Made by a program: the position numbers and the translations under genes. A stretch of DNA of 25,094 nt from a virus. The stretch is taken from positions 1-25,094 of the IMG/VR virus record IMGVR_UViG_3300036671_000027; one strand, given 5' to 3'. How positions within the stretch are numbered: position 1 is the stretch's first letter; every line of letters begins with the position of its first letter. The notes under the pieces are model-generated. The model saw only the letters and a program-made list of their open reading frames with translations. It did not search any database and was not told the DNA's origin. Shown here one piece after another: positions 8,531 to 15,666 of the stretch.

Positions 8531-9208
8531 TTATTCTACCTTAACATTTGCATTAATAATCCATTTATAGCCAGTATCAATACCCTTTGATCTACCCATT
8601 TTTGATCCTGCCAAGAAGTTCTTTTTATATGCAGTTGGTGTGTTTAAATATTTTAATAGTCCGCTTGATCTTAAAAACACCTGAGAAAAATAGTTTCTCA
8701 TAAACTCATCAAAGACTCTTTCAAAAGATCCTTCAACTTCATCGCCACCTGGATCTCTAATTGTTATTGGCTTCTTTACAAAAACTTCTTCTCCACCATC
8801 TGTAAACCTAAGAACTCCATTGTTTTTTGGTTTTATAGTAACTGGTATTCCTTCTTCCATTATCTTTGCTTTATTATAAAATGGAACAGTCATTTTTTCT
8901 GTTACCGTGCTTGATTGTCTAAAGCTTGAATTAATAGATAATCCAAGATTGCTAACAGTATAATTTAAATTAAATAGTCTTGCTCCTGGGCTTCCAGTTT
9001 TATACCATTCATAAACATGATGTAGACTGCGACTGTTTGCTTTGGCTTCTACGTCTATATATTGACCTAAAACAATAATTACATCTTTACCAAGATTACT
9101 AAGAAATATTTTTTTGCCACGATTAATACCATCTAAAAAACCAAAAGAATAGTTTGCAATGTTTATAAGTTGTTTTTCAAGCTGTTTGGTATCTAAGCGC
9201 ACACGCAT
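8531..9208 (-). CDS. Probable neck / tail completion protein, HK97 gp10-like (225 aa)
   Basis: The start ATG overlaps the stop of the preceding gene by one base (TAATG at 9210-9206), a sign of coupled translation. The sequence begins MRVRLDTKQLEKQLINIANY, typical of basic helical N-termini in head-tail connector proteins. A later stretch, MEEGIPVTIKPKNNGVLRF followed by FVKKPITIRDPGG, resembles the beta core of gp10-like tail completion proteins. The C-terminus is basic (KKNFLAGSKMGRSKG). In the HK97-type neck such proteins sit between head closure and tube. The exact role is inferred from position and from these weak similarities. Confidence 0.5.
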   Translation of the reverse strand: MRVRLDTKQLEKQLINIANYSFGFLDGINRGKKIFLSNLGKDVIIVLGQYIDVEAKANSRSLHHVYEWYKTGSPGARLFNLNYTVSNLGLSINSSFRQSSTVTEKMTVPFYNKAKIMEEGIPVTIKPKNNGVLRFTDGGEEVFVKKPITIRDPGGDEVEGSFERVFDEFMRNYFSQVFLRSSGLLKYLNTPTAYKKNFLAGSKMGRSKGIDTGYKWIINANVKVE

Positions 9209-9657
9209 TAGTCACCAACTGTCTGATTTTCTGTTCTGCGCCAGAGCATTTTATAATATTCCATTTCTCCAAATGGACCAACAAATGGATCAAAAGTTCC
9301 AACCTCATATATTGTTCCACGACCAGATCTTGGTCCTGCTGTTTCTTTATATACAATTAAATCTGTAGCACTTCTAATATTAGTAATCAATATATTTGTT
9401 ATTGCATTATCAACTTTATTAGAAGACGTTCTGATATCTGATCTTGATCTAGCAATTAATTTTCCATCATATTGCAAAAACTCTTCTGGTTTTAAGTCTA
9501 CTTCTCCAGCACCACCAACTGTTGATGCATTACAAATAATAGTTCTATCAAATACCCATTCTTTACTTGCTTGTCCATAACTATTTTGGGTAATAATTGG
9601 ATAGTAAACATCAGCTTTCATTGGATAAATAAAATCTGTTGTTTCGCAAACTGCCAT
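9208..9657 (-). CDS. Probable head closure / head-tail joining protein (149 aa)
   Basis: The start overlaps the previous stop by one base (TAATG) and the end overlaps the next start in the same way, so this gene is translationally coupled on both sides. The protein has a small beta-rich composition, with MKADVYYPIITQNSYGQASKE near the N-terminus and LIVYKETAGPRSGRGTIYEV further on. Head closure proteins of siphophages are of this size and lie between the adaptor and the gp10-like gene. The tract EYYKMLWRRTENQ near the end is consistent with a structural protein but not diagnostic. The function is inferred from context. Confidence 0.48.
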   Translation of the reverse strand: MAVCETTDFIYPMKADVYYPIITQNSYGQASKEWVFDRTIICNASTVGGAGEVDLKPEEFLQYDGKLIARSRSDIRTSSNKVDNAITNILITNIRSATDLIVYKETAGPRSGRGTIYEVGTFDPFVGPFGEMEYYKMLWRRTENQTVGD

Positions 9658-10643
9658 TACAAGACTCCAGGTGTACCAAAGTTTGTTATGTATTTTTGTA
9701 AAATCTTATCTACTAGGATATTGCCTGTGCCTTCTAGTGCGACCTTATCAATTTTAATCTTATATTGATCTGTAGAGTAGTCTAAAATATATCTTTTGTG
9801 GTATTCCATTTTGCCACATTTGATATCATCAATAAGCATAGTAATTGCATTTTGAACATCGTAAGGTATTACTTTATATCCTGTGTCAAGTGCAAATAAG
9901 TAGTTAAATGTTGTTGGAAAAGTAACACCTGAAATAGTTGATAGGGTAAATGCACTATCTTCTGTATCGTATAGATATATTGAATCTGATTCTCCAAGAG
10001 GTACACCCTTTGGAGTTCCTATTGATCTAATGTATGAATCAGTAGTCTCTTGATTCCACTCTTTAATAATTGCTGTCTTATCTTTTGTTAATAAATAAGT
10101 CCACTCACCAAGTGCTGCTGGATCTTGTGTTACATCCCAAACAAGAAGATTATTTTCATAAGCTTTTGTTATTTTATAAACTCTATCCCAGATAGCAAGG
10201 TAGTCTGTTCCGTTGCCATTTGTTTCATACCAAGAACGTGAATAATAAAATCCATCTGGAACAATAGAATCAATGATGACTCTTGCAAGATTTTCCCACT
10301 CAACATATTGTGCTATTTCTGTTGCTGTTCCAGAACCAAGAGATAAAGCAAGTTTTTGAGGATTTATATAAGGACGTGTTATATTTAAATTATCTTCAAC
10401 AACTATATCTCCAGGAAGTCCTTCTACATCTTCGTAGATAGCTAGATAGTATGATTCATCATATGAATTAAATTGTTCTGGTAAAGTGTATTCTAATTGT
10501 GAACCTGCCGTTGAAACAAGGCTCTCTGAAAGATCGTTTGTGTTTCTTGATCCTTCATTTATAATAAGAATATATGCCGTGTTCGGCAAAGGCACTTCAT
10601 AAGAAATGGTTAATGGGTATGGTGGTAAACGTAAAATCTGCAT
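9657..10643 (-). CDS. Virion structural protein, probable head-tail adaptor (328 aa)
   Basis: The ATG at 10643 overlaps the stop of the upstream gene by one base (TAATG). The N-terminal third (residues 1-90) looks like a beta-sandwich decoration or Ig-type domain (TISYEVPLPNTAYILIINEG, then QLEYTLPEQFNSYDESYYLA). The remainder contains EIAQYVEWENLARVIIDSIV, a helical segment like those in connector adaptors, and a Tyr/Asp-rich beta region. Adaptor proteins bind the portal in the head-tail interface; its place between the capsid-proximal gene and the head closure candidate fits. At 328 residues it is longer than a typical adaptor, which the extra N-terminal domain would explain. I do not recognise a named family. 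Confidence 0.45.
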   Translation of the reverse strand: MQILRLPPYPLTISYEVPLPNTAYILIINEGSRNTNDLSESLVSTAGSQLEYTLPEQFNSYDESYYLAIYEDVEGLPGDIVVEDNLNITRPYINPQKLALSLGSGTATEIAQYVEWENLARVIIDSIVPDGFYYSRSWYETNGNGTDYLAIWDRVYKITKAYENNLLVWDVTQDPAALGEWTYLLTKDKTAIIKEWNQETTDSYIRSIGTPKGVPLGESDSIYLYDTEDSAFTLSTISGVTFPTTFNYLFALDTGYKVIPYDVQNAITMLIDDIKCGKMEYHKRYILDYSTDQYKIKIDKVALEGTGNILVDKILQKYITNFGTPGVL

Positions 10644-10996
10644 TAAATTTTGCCGTAATGTCTGGCTACTTCTTTGGGAGCTGCTTCACGAACTGCCCTA
10701 TGAGTTAACCACTTTACGGACTCCTCCTTTGTTACAATACTATATCCTTTTTCAAGGTTGCCCACACCGTTCCAATGCAAGTTGCGTTCTGAATAAAGCG
10801 CAACTTTTTCTTTTGGATTCTCAACTGCTGTTTTTACTGTTGCATCTTTTCTTGGCACAAAAGGAAGAATTGCTTCTAGCATGTCTTCTTTTGTTTCTGT
10901 TCCATACAGATCAATATTATTTTTTTTTGCATAGGCTTGTAGCTGAGCTATTGTTTTTTTTGTAAACTTTTCTACTACTTCTGTTGTTGTTGCCAT
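10643..10996 (-). CDS. Small protein with Rho_N/HeH-like N-terminal helices (117 aa)
   Basis: The ATG at 10996 is preferred: GGAGG lies five bases before it, while an in-frame GTG at 11008 would overlap that SD. Residues 13-43 (KKTIAQLQAYAKKNNIDLYG, then TKEDMLEAIL) resemble the short helix-extended-helix motif of Rho N-terminal, SAP and LEM-like domains. Such motifs occur in small phage proteins encoded next to the capsid gene. The C-terminal half is basic and unrecognised. The gene lies downstream of the capsid terminator hairpin, has its own extended -10, and begins the coupled connector cluster. It could be a head or connector component. The function is not established. Confidence 0.55.
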   Translation of the reverse strand: MATTTEVVEKFTKKTIAQLQAYAKKNNIDLYGTETKEDMLEAILPFVPRKDATVKTAVENPKEKVALYSERNLHWNGVGNLEKGYSIVTKEESVKWLTHRAVREAAPKEVARHYGKI

Positions 10997-11012
10997 GATA
11001 TCCTCCACTGCT

Positions 11013-11021
11013 ATTATATCA
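11013..11021 (-). promoter_or_regulatory. Extended -10 promoter for the connector gene cluster
   Basis: The minus strand reads TGATATAAT, a perfect extended -10, sixteen bases before the ATG at 10996. The expected transcription start leaves a leader of about ten bases that still holds the GGAGG site. Confidence 0.55.
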
Positions 11022-11046
11022 GAACTAATATTATTTATTAATTGAT

Positions 11047-11075
11047 AAAGGAGGACAGTTTTTACGCTGTCCTCC
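11047..11075 (-). terminator. Probable terminator after the major capsid gene
   Basis: On the minus strand GGAGGACAG and CTGTCCTCC form a perfect nine-pair stem around an eight-base A-rich loop, followed by TTTATC. It lies about 25 bases after the capsid stop at 11100 and just before the next promoter. The short T-run makes it weaker than the hairpin at 7203-7228, so some read-through is likely. Confidence 0.7.
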
Positions 11076-11099
11076 CTATCGGTTAGTTTTTACAAACTA

Positions 11100-12236
11100 T
11101 TATGCAGTAGGATCAATTGCTGCGTCTGCATAAGCAACCGCATCAAGCTCTTCCCACTGTAGACCAAAGCGGACGAATACTGTGTATTCAATTGTATCCT
11201 TCTTTGGCTTGTATTCACGGTTTACAACGATGTCTCTTTGGAAGCCCCATACACGGTTAGCAGGGAATGTTAAATCAACATAATCTGCTGGGAAGTAAGG
11301 AACTTCTTGTACATCAATGCCTAGAACACGAGTTGTACGTGCTCCACCAAATGTTTGTGCTTGACCATCAAGGTATGCTTGACGATTTTGCGCTGTACCT
11401 GCTGGTGTACCAGCAAATGCTTCTGCAATTGCATCAGCAAGCGTACCGTTGTTCTTTACAATGCCCTGAAAAGCATCTGTACCAGCATAGAACTTTAGGT
11501 TCTGCTTGATAGCGCGATACTTGCGTGGCATTGCAAGAATAATGTCCTGCATAACTTCTGTAGTCCAGTTGTTATCAGTAACTGTAACTAATGCCTCATG
11601 AGCATCTCCATCATTCTGGACTTTATGAACAAAGCCTTCCATGATTGAAAGAAAGTTTCCAGTTGAACCATCACCATTAATGGCTAGGTCTTCAATATCA
11701 TTAGCAAATGCGTTTGTCATCAAGCGAACTAGATGATCTTCAAGCGCTCCGCCTTCAATATTATCTTCAAGTGACTCTGTAGATACTTCCCAATCAAGAC
11801 GAATCTTTTTGGTTGTTAATTCTACCTTTGAGAATGTTGCACCTGTATTTGTATACTCGTTTGTTGCTTGCGCAGCAGCACGAATAACACGCTCACCAAC
11901 GTTAACTTTTTCAAGTTCCATTGTGTTTGCTCTCATTGTAACTCTACGACCATCTTTGGCGAGAACTGTTGCATCCCACACGTAGTCGATAAAGCGACGT
12001 GCTTGCTCTGGTTGCAGAATACCCCCAGGGGTACCTGTTGGACTAACTGAGTTAGGTCCTGATGCTCCAAAGTTTGCTGTTGCAATATTACCTAGGTTCG
12101 CTCCGACATCTGAAGTGCTTGGGCTTGTGCCTGTTGCTCCTCCAATGTCACCAGATGCAAATGCGCCTTGTCCGTTTAATGGACCTGGCGGTGTTGTTGA
12201 GCCTGGATAATTTTTTACTATATCTTTTTCCGACAT
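11100..12236 (-). CDS. Major capsid protein, HK97 fold (378 aa)
   Basis: I chose ATG 12236 because a perfect AGGAGG (12245-12250) lies eight bases upstream; an in-frame GTG at 12245 overlaps that SD. A Gly/Ser/Thr/Pro-rich N-terminal arm of about 70 residues is followed by ILQPEQARRFIDYVWDATVL and MRANTMELEKVNVGERVIRA, typical of actinophage-type HK97-fold capsid proteins. The segment LDWEVSTESLEDNIEGGALE fits the spine helix region, and the end (DTIEYTVFVRFGLQWEELDA) fits the P-domain strand. It follows the protease/scaffold gene, the standard order. Base composition is less AT-rich and Arg codons are mostly CGT/CGC, as in highly expressed genes. It has no promoter of its own that I can see; a terminator hairpin follows. 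Confidence 0.92.
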   Translation of the reverse strand: MSEKDIVKNYPGSTTPPGPLNGQGAFASGDIGGATGTSPSTSDVGANLGNIATANFGASGPNSVSPTGTPGGILQPEQARRFIDYVWDATVLAKDGRRVTMRANTMELEKVNVGERVIRAAAQATNEYTNTGATFSKVELTTKKIRLDWEVSTESLEDNIEGGALEDHLVRLMTNAFANDIEDLAINGDGSTGNFLSIMEGFVHKVQNDGDAHEALVTVTDNNWTTEVMQDIILAMPRKYRAIKQNLKFYAGTDAFQGIVKNNGTLADAIAEAFAGTPAGTAQNRQAYLDGQAQTFGGARTTRVLGIDVQEVPYFPADYVDLTFPANRVWGFQRDIVVNREYKPKKDTIEYTVFVRFGLQWEELDAVAYADAAIDPTA

Positions 12237-12261
12237 ATTTTTCACCTCCTAGTGATTTTAC

Positions 12262-12831
12262 TTATTGGAATAAGTCGGCTGTTTTGAGGAAACGGCCTCC
12301 CCATAGGGATTTTTGAACCTGTTGAACAGGCTCCTGCACGATCTCGCCTAGATCGCCAGACTTGCGGAAAGCGGTGTCTTTTTCGACCATATCTACTCGC
12401 TTTCCAAACTCATCGAAAGAACCCTTAACTTCTTTTACCTCATTTGATACAGACTGTACTTGACCTGTAACGGCTTCAAGGGACTTCGTAATAGCATCAA
12501 CGGTTGTCTGCATAGACTTTACCGTATCTGCTAGATTGCTCAAGGCATTAGTTAGAGTATCGTTGATTGAAGCTACTGCTTTAGTAACTTTCTCTGTTGC
12601 GTTAACAACAGCATCAACTGAATCAACCGCTTCTTCAACAACAGGTGCTTCTTTAGCCTCTGGTGCCGTTTCTGCTTCTGGCTCTGTAGCAGGTGTTTCC
12701 TCTGTAGGAACTTCTACTGGAGCCTCTTCTACAGCAACTGCTGGAGCCTCTGGAGCAACCTCAACATTTTCATGCAACTCTACTGTCTCAGCACCTTGTG
12801 CTTCAACAATTGTTGTTGTTTCTTCTGTCAT
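12262..12831 (-). CDS. Internal in-frame scaffold product within the protease gene (189 aa)
   Basis: Inside the protease gene, codon 254 is an ATG with the octamer AGAGGAGG (12840-12847) eight bases upstream, a near-perfect SD at optimal spacing and stronger than that of the full-length gene. Initiation here would make the acidic linker plus coiled-coil region without the protease, starting MTEETTTIVEAQ. Nested protease/scaffold genes of this kind are known, for example lambda C and Nu3. The sequence signal is direct; use of the start is inferred. It would give scaffold in excess over protease, which procapsid assembly needs. Confidence 0.6.
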   Translation of the reverse strand: MTEETTTIVEAQGAETVELHENVEVAPEAPAVAVEEAPVEVPTEETPATEPEAETAPEAKEAPVVEEAVDSVDAVVNATEKVTKAVASINDTLTNALSNLADTVKSMQTTVDAITKSLEAVTGQVQSVSNEVKEVKGSFDEFGKRVDMVEKDTAFRKSGDLGEIVQEPVQQVQKSLWGGRFLKTADLFQ

Positions 12832-13590
12832 AGGATTTTCCTCCTCTGTCATCTTAATTGTTCTAATGCCTTTTGCACTATCAACTAAGAACTTTATTTT
12901 TTCTGCATTTTCTGAATCTGTTTTTTCAACAAAACCAATATTTTTCATAGGCTTTCCAGATGTTGGGCTGTCTACTGAGTTATCTTCTGATAATAATACA
13001 ATGTCATTATCTGAATCCCAGAATACATTTCTAACTTCCGTTTTTGACAAATACCCGCCTACTATGTTTTTGCCATCTACTTTTTCAATAGATAAAATAT
13101 TTGCAAATTGGTTTGCTGGATTATCTACTAAAGATAATTCAAACAATTCATATTCTTTAATTATGCGTATTGATTTATCAAGGCCTTCATCAAAAGAGTC
13201 ATCTGACTTTGTAATGTTACCGCCAATAGAAAAACCAGTAAGTGTGCCATCTAGAACCTTTTCCCAGGTATCTTGTGCACCTTTTGAAACATATGCAGAT
13301 ACATATACTCCGCTATAAAACTTTTTTGTTCCTGGATCAAAATATTTTTCTTCTTTAAAATCAACCATTTTGCCAACTGCCGCTGGCTGATGCATCTCAC
13401 GGATATTACCACGAAACTTTGAAAAAGCATTCATTGACGCTTCTTTTGTGACAATATCCATCTGCTTATCAATGTTATCTAGTGATGCAAAACCAGACAC
13501 GATTCTGCGCTCTTGGTCTACTTTACCAAAGGGCATTGAGAGGCGAACATTGTCACCATCTGCAATCCAGTGTGCTTTATTTATAGTCAT
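12262..13590 (-). CDS. Prohead protease fused to a scaffold-like C-terminal region (442 aa)
   Basis: The N-terminal 165 residues are a capsid maturation protease of the XkdF/HK97 group: VSGFASLDNIDKQMDIVT, His67 in REMHQPAAVGKMV, Ser121 in LTGFSIGG, and Glu151 in ELSLVDNPAN. In this family the protease digests scaffold and trims capsid subunits inside the procapsid. After about residue 250 comes a Glu/Pro/Ala/Val-rich acidic linker, then a helical, coiled-coil-like region (about 325-410) suited to scaffolding. The C-terminus is basic and aromatic (SLWGGRFLKTADLFQ). The start ATG at 13590 has AGGA six bases upstream; an extended -10 ends nine bases before it. An internal start at 12831 may release the scaffold separately. 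The stop lies 25 bases before the capsid start. Confidence 0.88.
   Translation of the reverse strand: MTINKAHWIADGDNVRLSMPFGKVDQERRIVSGFASLDNIDKQMDIVTKEASMNAFSKFRGNIREMHQPAAVGKMVDFKEEKYFDPGTKKFYSGVYVSAYVSKGAQDTWEKVLDGTLTGFSIGGNITKSDDSFDEGLDKSIRIIKEYELFELSLVDNPANQFANILSIEKVDGKNIVGGYLSKTEVRNVFWDSDNDIVLLSEDNSVDSPTSGKPMKNIGFVEKTDSENAEKIKFLVDSAKGIRTIKMTEEENPMTEETTTIVEAQGAETVELHENVEVAPEAPAVAVEEAPVEVPTEETPATEPEAETAPEAKEAPVVEEAVDSVDAVVNATEKVTKAVASINDTLTNALSNLADTVKSMQTTVDAITKSLEAVTGQVQSVSNEVKEVKGSFDEFGKRVDMVEKDTAFRKSGDLGEIVQEPVQQVQKSLWGGRFLKTADLFQ
12840..12847 (-). promoter_or_regulatory. Internal Shine-Dalgarno for the nested scaffold start
   Basis: The minus strand reads AGAGGAGG, complementary to the 16S rRNA tail, eight bases before the in-frame ATG at 12831. 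It encodes part of a Glu-rich stretch of the protease gene, so chance from GAG-GAG codons is possible. Confidence 0.6.
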
Positions 13591-13599
13591 GACAGTCCT

Positions 13600-13608
13600 A
13601 TTATAGCA
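13600..13608 (-). promoter_or_regulatory. Extended -10 promoter for the protease/scaffold and capsid genes
   Basis: The minus strand reads TGCTATAAT nine bases before the ATG at 13590. A seven-pair inverted repeat, AAACCTT-AAA-AAGGTTT, lies next to it at 13608-13624 and shares its edge; it lacks a T-run, so it is a poor terminator and could be an operator. The expected transcript would have almost no leader. Confidence 0.55.
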
Positions 13609-13630
13609 AACCTTTTTAAGGTTTTCTCAA

Positions 13631-15256
13631 TTATTGAGACGCTCGACCTTCTCCTTGTGGATTTCTGCCTGCAAGCGTGGCTGGAGAATCTGAAGAGTTG
13701 TTTGCTCTTTGTGAATCTCTCTCACGATTACCAGCAAGGTTTGCTCTTGCATCTGTAGCTTGTCTTGGAGTCATGGTAAATGGAAGATTACCTTCTCCAT
13801 CTGGTCTTGGTGGCATGTCAATTAATTCACGAGCTTCATCAGGTGTCATGACTTGTGTTTTAATGTATCGTTCAATAATTTGAGATTGAGCAATCTCATC
13901 TGTAAGTGTAAGTTCGTTAAACTTAAGAGTTAAGATGTCTGTTTTTTCTTTAATAATCTTGTTAATAACCTTTTCAAGCTGTGCTTGTGCTGGACGAGCA
14001 ACTTGTTCTTTAAAAGTTCTATCCTGTGACATTGCAGCGGCAATTGCACCAGAATCTGATCCACCAAGTTTTGAAATAGGTACTTGATGAGCAACTAAAA
14101 TATCATCACGATTTTGCTTGCGATATCTCTCAAATGATGCTTCCTGGATGGCTGTTTCTACAGGCTCCATCTTAAATTCAACCTTATTGTTTTCAGTATC
14201 TCCAGGAAGTGGAATATAAAGAGTTCTATGATTTTGACCTTTTAAGCCTGTTTGCAAGAATCTAAACAGCTTATCTTCTGCATCTGCAGATAACTTTGCA
14301 CCCTTTACTGTAATTATATATCTTGGAGCTCCCTTGTTTTGGAAGTAATCAATATTATATTGAGCAGCAAGTGAGTCACCAATTAATGAGGATACCGCTG
14401 AAATAATATCAGGAATGCCATAATATGTATTAAGGGGTGAATATTCTTTAATATGAATAATTTCATTTGGGCGTGTATCTGTTGTCATAGGGTTTTTATT
14501 GTTTGCCCCAAAGTTACGGAAGTAAACAACCTTTTGCCCAATGATCTGAACAAAGCCATCTCTTAGTCTTCTGACACGAGTAGTGGTTGATGGGATGTGT
14601 CCAACATAACCAATCTCGCCAGTTACTGTTCTACCAATTTCAATAAAGCCATTACCAGTTGCTTGAAGATCTGTGTAAACTTTTTCCATTGTGATAGTAA
14701 AGGAGTCATCTTCATTTAGTGACTCTACCCATTCACGCATCTCAAGTTTCATCTTTTCAATTCTACGACGAGCGCGATCTACTGCACCTTGATCATCATT
14801 TGATTGAAAGCGTAACATTGTTCTATCTGTAATATCAAAACGGTATCCAAGACCTACAACATTTTCTACCTTTGCATCAATAGCAGCATGATTTGCAAAA
14901 GATGTATCATAATAACTTGCTAATTCATACATGTTATAAGGTGGAGTAATTACATCAAATAGGCCATAGCCATTTCTATATACCGTTCCAGGATTAATTT
15001 GCTTTGATTCAGCACCATCTCCAGCAGGTATTGCATTGGCAGAACTAAGATATTGTGGAGTTGGCTCTATGCCATTATAAGCATATGTTGATTTTGAAAC
15101 ACTTCTTGATGTTTTTCTTTTAAAGTTTTGATCAATGCCAACATATTCTTTTAAAACTGTCCAATCTTTTCCAAATGGATCACTGCCTTTAAATATGTCT
15201 TCAGGTTCATCCTGTGTTTTAATATTTGCTTGAATAAAATCATAATCTTGACTCAT
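13631..15256 (-). CDS. Portal protein (541 aa)
   Basis: The ATG at 15256 overlaps the upstream stop in an ATGA arrangement (coupled translation), so I prefer it over an in-frame start at 15310 that would overlap the upstream gene by 58 bases. The portal is the dodecameric ring at the capsid vertex through which DNA is packaged and ejected. Supporting segments include VENVVGLGYRFDITDRTMLR, FIEIGRTVTGEIGYVGHIPS, EIIHIKEYSPLNTYYGIPDI and AAQYNIDYFQNKGAPRYIIT, which match PBSX/HK97-type portals, with the stem-like helices after them. The C-terminal 50 residues are low-complexity (RANLAGNRERDSQRANNSSD), consistent with a disordered tail. It precedes the protease and capsid genes, as expected. Confidence 0.92.
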   Translation of the reverse strand: MSQDYDFIQANIKTQDEPEDIFKGSDPFGKDWTVLKEYVGIDQNFKRKTSRSVSKSTYAYNGIEPTPQYLSSANAIPAGDGAESKQINPGTVYRNGYGLFDVITPPYNMYELASYYDTSFANHAAIDAKVENVVGLGYRFDITDRTMLRFQSNDDQGAVDRARRRIEKMKLEMREWVESLNEDDSFTITMEKVYTDLQATGNGFIEIGRTVTGEIGYVGHIPSTTTRVRRLRDGFVQIIGQKVVYFRNFGANNKNPMTTDTRPNEIIHIKEYSPLNTYYGIPDIISAVSSLIGDSLAAQYNIDYFQNKGAPRYIITVKGAKLSADAEDKLFRFLQTGLKGQNHRTLYIPLPGDTENNKVEFKMEPVETAIQEASFERYRKQNRDDILVAHQVPISKLGGSDSGAIAAAMSQDRTFKEQVARPAQAQLEKVINKIIKEKTDILTLKFNELTLTDEIAQSQIIERYIKTQVMTPDEARELIDMPPRPDGEGNLPFTMTPRQATDARANLAGNRERDSQRANNSSDSPATLAGRNPQGEGRASQ

Positions 15257-15648
15257 GCTTCGTACGCATCTCTTCCATGTTTTTGAAGTGTATCTTGTGC
15301 TGCTTTCCATGCTCCAAGATCATTAAGAGATGGAATTAATCCTTGCTTCATTCTGTCTAGTTGAACTGAATGCTCTTCTTCTGTAATTCTTGTAAGACCT
15401 GGAACAAATACTGCTTCGCCTTCACCATCATCGCCATAATACTTTGCAGCATCTCTTAGCTTTGCAATCTGGCCAATGTCTCCACGAGTAGACTGTACAT
15501 TTAAAATACTGCCTTCTCCATCTGTAAACCACTTGCCATCTGATTTTTTATATACATACAAGCCCCAGTTATATTTTTTTTCAATAACCTGACGACGTAC
15601 ATTTCCTACAATAGGCTTACCTGTTTTTGGACTAATTAACGGATTCAT
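15253..15648 (-). CDS. Conserved-looking hypothetical protein before the portal (131 aa)
   Basis: I do not recognise a family. The product begins MNPLISPKTGKPIVGNVRRQ and continues with a beta-like section (YNWGLYVYKKSDGKWFTDGE, then GSILNVQSTRG) and a charged helical C-terminal half (ITEEEHSVQLDRMKQG). It has no signal peptide or membrane segment. Its stop overlaps the portal start (ATGA), so the two proteins are probably made in step, which suggests a head or packaging role. The start ATG at 15648 has no SD; an extended -10 ends seven bases before it, so the message is probably leaderless. Confidence 0.7.
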   Translation of the reverse strand: MNPLISPKTGKPIVGNVRRQVIEKKYNWGLYVYKKSDGKWFTDGEGSILNVQSTRGDIGQIAKLRDAAKYYGDDGEGEAVFVPGLTRITEEEHSVQLDRMKQGLIPSLNDLGAWKAAQDTLQKHGRDAYEA

Positions 15649-15655
15649 GTATTAA

Positions 15656-15664
15656 AGTATACCA
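15656..15664 (-). promoter_or_regulatory. Extended -10 promoter, probably leaderless, for the 131-aa gene and portal
   Basis: The minus strand reads TGGTATACT and is followed by only seven bases (TTAATAC) before the ATG at 15648. No SD is present in that space. The box begins just after the stop codon of the upstream minor tail gene at 15667. Confidence 0.55.
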
Positions 15665-15666
15665 GA

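Noticed and set aside
12536-13318. Plus-strand open frame of 260 codons
   Set aside because: It is antisense to the protease/scaffold gene. The Ser/Ala/Thr-rich product is the complement of Glu/Ala/Val codons in the acidic linker.
13608-13624. Inverted repeat AAACCTT/AAGGTTT as a portal terminator
   Set aside because: It lacks a T-run on the minus strand and abuts the next promoter; at most an operator, so it is mentioned only with that promoter.
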